From contig JAJTUQ010000005.1 in NCBI GenBank assembly GCA_021399445.1, positions 5,270,001 through 5,334,000 on the forward strand: a stretch of 64,000 bases of DNA, in the 5' to 3' direction. The notes under the pieces were generated by a model. It did no database searches and had not been told where the DNA came from. It saw only the letters and a program-made list of their open reading frames with translations. Position numbers and translations under genes: made by a program. The DNA is from Xylogone sp. PMI_703 (taxonomy: Eukaryota > Ascomycota > Leotiomycetes). Positions 59,237-64,000 of the stretch are shown piece by piece. Each line of letters begins with the position of its first letter. Within the stretch, counting starts at the first letter, position 1.

Positions 59237-61178
59237 TTACAATTTGAAGACAGGCGCAGGCATTCCCATGTTTACGTGAATACTCTTAACCTCACAATAA
59301 TTCTCTAGAGCATAGCTACCCTGAATATAAAGTTAGTTAAGAACATATTGTAACGCTATGAACTTACCAGTTCTCTCCCTATACCGCTAAGCTTGTATCC
59401 ACCAAACGGCATTTGGTGGTTGACCCGATTATAGCAGTTCACATAAATTGAACCAGCTTCGAGTCCCTTTGCAACTTGGAATGATTGTTTGAAATCCTTT
59501 GAATGAACACCAGCAGCAAGACCACTAGAGATGTTAGCGTGAGTAAGCAAAGTAAAGAATGCTCGATGAACATACAACTGCGTAGCATTGCCTAAGTCAA
59601 TCACCTCTTCAACAGTATGGAACTTTGAGATGACCACAACGGGTCCAAATATTTCTTCTTGCACCACTTTCATATCTTTGTTTGCATTTGTAATGACAGT
59701 TGGGTTGATGAAAAACCCTTCATCCCCGAATTTCTGTCCTCCGACTTCAATGTTCCCGCCCTCATCTTGAGCGGATTTGATATACCCCATAATCCTATCA
59801 AACTGCACCTGAGAAATCTGAGGACCTTGATAGGTATGGCTGTCAAAGGGGTCGCCAATGACGATCTTCTTCATCTGCTCTTTAAATAATGACACAAACT
59901 CATTATAAACTCCATCCTGGACATAAATTCGTGATCCGGCCGCACCTTTGCTCGTTAATCAAGGAACTTAGCAGCATCTCTGGGAACCCTTACAGTTTTG
60001 GCCATGGTTAAAGAAACTTCCTTCAACTGTCCATTTTACAGCATCAGGTAGATCGGCATCGTCGAATATGACCTGTGGTGATTTTCCTCCCAATTCTAGA
60101 GTCACCTTCTTAAGATTGGACGAGGCAGCAGCGTGAAGAATGGAACGTCCAACAGCTGTTGAACCTGTAAATGCGACTTTATCAACCTATTTCAAAATTA
60201 GACTTGTTTCACGCGATAGTCGCGTGTCCGTTTAAGTATACCTGCATATGGGCTGCAAGAGCGGCGCCAGCAACTTTCCCAAATCCACTGATAATATTAA
60301 TAACACCTTTTACGAATCCTGCTTTAACGACTAGCTCTGCGAAGATCAGAGCTGAGAGAGGTGTTTGCTCTGCAGTCTTCAAGGCAACGGTGCAACCACA
60401 TGCTACCGCTGGTGCAATTTTCCACTAAGTCAAGCAAATTTAGTTAGTTCATAATGCATGTAATACTGATAATGAAGGTTTTGGTTTAGTAAGTTACCGT
60501 CAGCATCAGCAATGGAAAGTTCCAAGGGATTATTTGTCCGCAGACACCAATCCTAACTTAGCGGTTAGGCATATTTGTATGTACTTCAGTCTAGCACATA
60601 CGGTTCATGTAGAGTATACCCTAATCGGTCACCACCCGTGTCGACTGTTTGTCCGACAATCTTGTCTGCCCAGCCACCATAGTAGCGAAAGACATCTGCA
60701 CAAGCTTGTACATCAACTTTTGCCATCTTCAAGGCCTTCCCATTATCGAGTGTTTCTACCAATGCTAAACGCTCTGCATTTTCCTCCATCAGATCCGCTA
60801 GTTTGCAGAGAAGTCTTCCACGCTTTGCGGGCGGCGTTTGGCGCCATGGAGAGTTGCGATGGAAGGCCCTACGAGCTGCGTTCACTGCAATGTCGACATC
60901 GTTTTCATCCGCTTCTTGGACAGAACAAATCACTTTTCCCGTCCTATATATTGCAGGTCAGCAATGGAGTCCTGCAACTAATGAAGATTATAGTTTACGC
61001 CGGATTTATAGTTTCGAACGTTCGCCCACTTGTTGCTGGGATAAACTCGTTGTCAATAAATAAACCCGTTGGCTGCGAGTATGTTTTCCCTGTATCCAGT
61101 TATCAGCAGCTGAGATTTATTCTACAAGCTTTCCTTGCACATACCCGTTGGCAATGTAATTTCTACCGTTTGTGCCAT
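59237..61178 (-). CDS. NAD(P)+-dependent aldehyde dehydrogenase
   Basis: Nine exons: 61145-61178, 60999-61089, 60602-60943, 60498-60552, 60242-60424, 59994-60186, 59576-59945, 59368-59524, 59237-59320 (502 residues, standard length). All motifs are in place: [20 protein letters not shown], the FTGSTAVGR cofactor loop, LELGGKSPQ (general-base Glu), [13 protein letters not shown] with the catalytic Cys across an intron, EEIFGPVVV, and [20 protein letters not shown]. Single open frames look broken, but each break is an intron with GT/AG borders. Oxidises aldehydes to acids in the cytosol or mitochondria; no targeting signal is obvious. It is divergent from an SDR, fitting a two-step alcohol-to-acid oxidation. 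Confidence 0.93.
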
Positions 61179-61626
61179 CTCAAGATCTAAGTTATGGTTA
61201 ATGCAAACAACTTCTATACAACTTTATGTTCGGAAGAGATAAGTTTTAGTTATGATGAAGTAAATGCGACGAACTTAAGACACCCAAATACCAACATCTA
61301 TTTATATAGTGAGTAGTATTGCCTTATGTTGCATTTACTTCACGGAACATTTTGCCAGAGCATCCGGATATGCGGGTCTCTCCCCAATCTTGGAGATGCG
61401 CGCCCCGCGTTTTGGTATCCTAGGTGGAAACGATCATCGAAATGGCCGTGTAGGTGTTGGTTTTACCCCAATATTAGCGTATTGAAGCTTCTCCAAGTTG
61501 CAAAATAGCAATGTATTCTAAGCGATACACTTCTCCAAAAATCTATAGTATTAATAATTCTTCTCGCCACAAGAGATAATGGCCATGTCGGGAACAACAA
61601 TAATAACTCACGATATTTGAATAGAT
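61179..61626. promoter_or_regulatory. Shared divergent promoter, ALDH / SDR
   Basis: 448 bp between two start codons. Co-regulation is probable from layout alone. Confidence 0.5.
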
Positions 61627-62517
61627 ATGGCTAGCAACAAACTCGCAGGTCAGGTTGCCTTAATTACCGGTGCCGGTGGTGGCTTCGGGGAATCATTTGC
61701 CAAACGTTTCGTAGCAGAAGGTGCTAAGGTTGTGATTGCTGAGATCAATCCTACAGCTGGTAAACGAGTCGAGCAAGAAATCAGTTCTGCACACGGGGAT
61801 AACAGTGTGGTATTTGTGCAGACAGACGTTACGAGCAGAGCATCTTGGGAAGGAACTTTGCAGACAGCTTTACAAAGATTTGGGAAACTCGATATCATTA
61901 TCAACAACGCAGGCACCACTCATCCAAAGAAACCTTCACATGAGATCACTGAGGATGAATGGTCAAGAGTTATCGATGTTAACATGAAATCAATTTACTT
62001 GAGCTTTGCCGTTGTTATTCCTTACTTTCGAGAACAGAGAAAAGGTGTTGTCTTGAACATTTCCTCTATTGGAGGACTTAGGGCAAAGGACCAGTTGGTT
62101 TACTATGGAGCGAGCAAAGCGTTCGTGAATAAGGTAAGTAATCTATATTAACAACCTAATGTGTGGAAACACTAAAATGTCTACAGATTACTGAAGGCCT
62201 TGCATCAGAATACGGCCCAGACGGCATACGGGTGAACTCGATCTGTCCTCTACTTGGATACACCGGCTTGTAATGGCCCCAGCCATTCCACCATGCTTTT
62301 AAGGCTACTTACACTTCAATTTAGAACCGAGATTTTCACTGGCGTAAAAGATACCCCGGAGTTCCGAGCGAAGTTCGCAGCAACAATTCCCTTAAAGAGA
62401 GGGCTTGAGCATGAAGATCTTGCGAATGCAGCTGTATTCCTGTGTTCTAATGATTCTTCATTCATAACAGGCGTTAATATTGCAGTAGACGGGGGCAGCA
62501 CATGTGTTGTTGATTAG
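61627..62517 (+). CDS. Short-chain dehydrogenase (classical SDR, FabG-like)
   Basis: Three exons: 61627-62133, 62187-62269, 62325-62517 (260 residues). The cofactor motif is LITGAGGGFGESFAKRF (T-G-x3-G-x-G), with Asp-free VVIAEINP after strand 2 (Glu in the NAD-preferring position). Then IIINNAGTTHP, the catalytic Ser in LNISSIGGLRA, Tyr-x3-Lys in VYYGASKAFVNK and a late NSICPLLGYTGL and ITGVNIAVDGGST. Likely oxidation of a secondary alcohol or reduction of a 3-oxo compound. Divergent from the aldehyde dehydrogenase. Confidence 0.92.
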
Positions 62518-63058
62518 GGATCGCACAAGGTCTGGTTAGATAGTTCCATATAAATTGCTATGCGATTGACCGTGATACTTTATCTCTACAATAAAATAAG
62601 TCTCGCGCCAAAGCTAAATTATAAGCAGGAGAAAAGATGAAAGGAAACAAACAAGAAGTTGCACATAGCCTAAAGTTTTCGTAATGTGATCTCTTCGGAA
62701 GTAAAGAAGCCAAAGCTTAATGATGAGTGTGGTCGATACGAATGGGCTGTAACGATTCTGCTTGAGTTTTAAAAAGCGGAGGTCGACGAGCGAATCAGCC
62801 CAGCAACAATTGTCTGGCGTGATGGGAGGGAAAGTTCCATCCGTAACGCCCGGAGGGGTTCATGGTACCTCCCTCGCCTCGGTCGTAGCGCGACATGGCT
62901 AAGTGAGTACGCCCTCGGAATAGGATTGCTGCTTCATTTTACGAATGGGCCGATGGGAAAAAAAGATGTGTATAAAGTAACAAGTAGGTAGACTTGCTGT
63001 CTCCTTTGATCGCCATTCAAAGAAGTTCCTAGATCGGATATAACAAATTCAATACATC
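62518..63058. other. Intergenic region
   Basis: No feature recognised; promoter side of the next gene. Confidence 0.4.
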
Positions 63059-63544
63059 ATGACAGCTATCTTTACATTTGCAGAAAGAGCACGCGAGAAG
63101 CTGGGCCAGGAAGCTGCGCAGAACGACCCAGACTTGCGCCGCGTGCTGGGTCATGCCAAGCTTCTCGACTCTCTTATCATTGAGCTCTCAGTCTCAAGAC
63201 TCGTTTGGGGTGAAAACCCGGCTGAGGACGAATTTGACATGGAACCTGCGGAAGACGACTCCGATTCAAACTCGGATACAGACTCAAACTCAGACACGGA
63301 CTCATCTGCAGATTCAGACTCAGATTCATACTCAGACACAGACTCAGATTCAGACTCGGAATCGGTCTTCGGTCCGAAATGGTCCCATCGTGAGCATTTC
63401 GGGCGGGAGCGTTGCAATGACTGCGGCGGGTACACCCAAAACGTGACAACCGACGGGGATGAGATTGATGAGTTCCACGAAACAGCAACACTAATTGCTG
63501 GCAAGTCACTCATACAGATCAACTGTCAGGAGGCCCTAAGCTAG
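63059..63544 (+). CDS. Acidic hypothetical protein with Asp-Ser repeat tract
   Basis: Single-exon, 161 residues. The N-terminal 45 residues (FAERAREKLGQEAAQNDPDL, RRVLGHAKLLDSLIIELS) resemble the start of a common fungal protein family of unknown role. It is followed by a low-complexity tract of about 45 residues made of Asp-Ser units, then a short CNDCGGYTQN segment and an ordinary tail. The tract comes from a GA(T/C)TCA/GAC repeat that could vary in length between strains. No function can be given. Confidence 0.6.
   Translation: MTAIFTFAERAREKLGQEAAQNDPDLRRVLGHAKLLDSLIIELSVSRLVWGENPAEDEFDMEPAEDDSDSNSDTDSNSDTDSSADSDSDSYSDTDSDSDSESVFGPKWSHREHFGRERCNDCGGYTQNVTTDGDEIDEFHETATLIAGKSLIQINCQEALS
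63240..63365 (+). repeat. Ser-Asp codon repeat tract
   Basis: Imperfect repeats of GACTCAGA(T/C)TC inside the acidic hypothetical gene. Confidence 0.7.
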
Positions 63545-64000
63545 CCAAAGTTTCCGTGCGGCATCCGCGGGTTTATTAAGCGGACGCGTTGGATGCGGTA
63601 GCAAATTCCTCGGAGCCGATGATCTGAGGCACGATTGCATTCAGGACCTAATTAGCACGCAAAGGCTGTCAAGGATCTTGTATCGCTACAGACTAAAATG
63701 TATGGTACGATACTTATACCGCGGTCGTGGTAGTAGGACATAGTTATTATGCCGGGCCGTTCACTTCTACGACATGGCTCGATTGCTTCAGAGTGTCGGC
63801 AATCCACGCTATAGGTGGCTGCTCCATCTCCATCTGGGGGCGGCGCAATTCATGCTGTCGTGCACTCTAGCTGCATACAGTTGTACTCCGTATTATTACC
63901 TCTACAGCAGTCACTGGACTCGTGCTGTGGGTTTGATACAAGTCGCGAATGGAGATGTGATCCCGTGGGTCGGTGAAGTGTATGGCAATCAGGTCTAAAA
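63545..64000. other. Right end of window, no gene supported
   Basis: A 74-codon plus-strand frame at 63774 shows no family feature. Confidence 0.4.

Noticed and set aside
59945..59994. Stops around the catalytic Cys of the aldehyde dehydrogenase suggesting a pseudogene
   Set aside because: They lie inside a 48-nt intron (59946-59993) with GTAAGG donor and AAAG acceptor; spliced protein has the normal GQNCAAG motif.
1..64000. CRISPR array, rRNA or tRNA genes
   Set aside because: None seen; the organism is a eukaryotic fungus and no tRNA cloverleaf was recognised by eye, though a covariance-model scan was not possible.

Overview
The window comes from a filamentous ascomycete, most likely of the Eurotiales type. 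Almost every gene is split by short introns of about 46-80 nt with GT...AG ends and CTAAC/CTGAY-like branch sites. The gene families are typical of accessory regions of mould genomes: Zn2Cys6 regulators, MFS transporters, SDR and AKR oxidoreductases, a HET-domain protein, a NACHT-TPR NLR and SesB-type esterases. No rRNA, tRNA, CRISPR array or PKS/NRPS backbone gene was recognised. I rebuilt exon models by hand and checked that the summed exon lengths of every complete model are a multiple of three.

Layout. 1-1914: 3' part of a lactose-permease-type sugar transporter. 2409-3643: a 5'-truncated endonuclease/exonuclease/phosphatase gene and a GNAT acetyltransferase. 4173-7290: an intact monocarboxylate-type MFS transporter convergent with a decayed relative. 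7873-23180: an oxidoreductase block with an aldo-keto reductase, a Zn2Cys6 regulator, an SDR, an SDR remnant, an NAD-dependent epimerase, a DUF1348/NTF2-like protein and a second Zn2Cys6 regulator. 24394-40675: a self/non-self recognition island with a HET protein, a divergent nucleotidyltransferase-like gene, a long SesB-type esterase gene, a phosphate-transporter-like MFS and a NACHT-TPR NLR. 41330-52331: a GPI-type secreted PEBP protein, a DUF1989 protein, a third Zn2Cys6 regulator, a SnoaL-like protein, a secreted DUF1349 protein and a polyol/sugar transporter. 53574-64000: two adjacent long hairpins, a C2H2 protein, a small cysteine-containing secreted protein, a MITE-like inverted-repeat element in a 3 kb gene-poor stretch, a divergent aldehyde dehydrogenase/SDR pair and an acidic hypothetical protein.

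How the genes may work together. The oxidoreductase block looks like one or more small catabolic or tailoring gene sets with local regulators, but no backbone enzyme defines a product. The 24-41 kb island holds three different fungal recognition/effector architectures plus an NTase-like protein divergent from the HET gene, and is the most interesting part of the window. Decayed genes, MITE-like elements and foldbacks support an accessory, fast-evolving locus.
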